From positions 124,001-188,000 of the forward strand of contig JBAJFE010000046.1 of NCBI GenBank assembly GCA_037903355.1: a stretch of DNA of 64,000 nt, in the 5' to 3' direction. The stretch comes from Trichuris trichiura (taxonomy: Eukaryota; Nematoda; Enoplea; Trichinellida; Trichuridae). The notes under the pieces were generated by a model. It saw only the letters and a list, made by a program, of their open reading frames with translations, searched no databases and was not told where the DNA came from. This document shows, one piece after another, positions 63,680-64,000 of the stretch (the first letter of the stretch is position 1; every line of letters starts with the position of its first letter). The translations under genes were made by a program, and so were the position numbers.

Positions 63680-64000
63680 GCAGCCTTTTTATAGAAGCAA
63701 ATGAGATCGGGCATTTGTATTTTTTCAGTAACAGCTGTTCAGTTACATCCGTTGCGTGAAATTGTGCAAACTTTGTCTGTTGTTGCGTAACCCTGACTAG
63801 TCGATCCAAATGTTACGTGGTTTTAGTGTATGCCGCCGTTTGCTAGGTCGCATTGACAACATTTTCTTTTCTGCTAGTGTTTTTGTTGAGTAGATTTTTT
63901 CAAGTACCAATGGATACTTTCTGTAAGTAACGGGCATTAAAGTTAAGTTTAGTTTCGCTTCTTCGTGGATATTTCTCTCATTACTACACTCGTTTAACGA

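Overview
This is a gene-containing window of a eukaryotic nuclear genome, almost certainly a nematode. The evidence is a cuticle collagen with the nematode N-terminal transmembrane block, a nematode-type 7TM receptor, mostly short (about 42-60 base) GT-AG introns, and a short interstitial run of the nematode telomere hexamer TTAGGC. Retention of RAD51D-like and Abraxas-like genes, which I do not associate with Caenorhabditis, makes a clade I (Trichuris/Trichinella-like) worm my best guess. That placement is inference. All exon structures were built by hand from splice sites, codon phase and recalled homology; nothing was aligned by machine.

Layout. 1-9.4 kb is gene-poor and carries palindromic insertions and a pogo-type MITE. 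9.46-14.09 kb (+) is a putative chemoreceptor split by a 3.7 kb intron. 16.48-16.85 kb (+) is a small secreted acidic peptide gene with a TATA box. 17.3-18.3 kb is a degraded pogo-like element. 20.26-21.21 kb (+) is an RWDD2-family gene. 23.3-30.0 kb (-) is RRP5/PDCD11 in 8 exons, and 30.26-32.4 kb (-) is a VIP36/LMAN2 cargo lectin. 35.1-38.25 kb (+) is a Kelch-repeat protein. 39.75-41.66 kb (-) is TTC4. 43.4-44.45 kb (-) is an Abraxas-type MPN protein. 46.49-47.78 kb (+) is TMEM129. 52.95-53.86 kb (+) is a RAD51D-like recombinase. 55.05-56.37 kb (-) is a cuticle collagen. 58.46-63.15 kb (-) is an unrecognised cysteine-containing gene with an acidic tail. Most genes are unrelated housekeeping functions (ribosome biogenesis, secretory traffic, ERAD, HSP90 co-chaperone, DNA repair). 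I see no operon-like functional grouping, although VIP36 and RRP5 are tandem with under 300 bases between coding ends.

The most unusual content is a family of insertions that I call leader-plus-palindrome elements (seven with target duplications, one half copy, several decayed copies). Each has a short unique leader containing a T-rich-ACGGG motif, then a long near-perfect palindrome, and is bounded by a 10-17 bp direct repeat. The palindromic bodies differ between subfamilies while the leader is shared. Two elements at 4.15-4.60 kb sit side by side with three copies of the same 13 bp repeat, as if the same site was used twice. A half copy at 59.5 kb lies downstream of a 5'-truncated coding fragment that looks like the C-terminus of a GIY-YIG (Penelope-like) retroelement, a possible mobiliser. 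I saw no convincing tRNA, rRNA or CRISPR.
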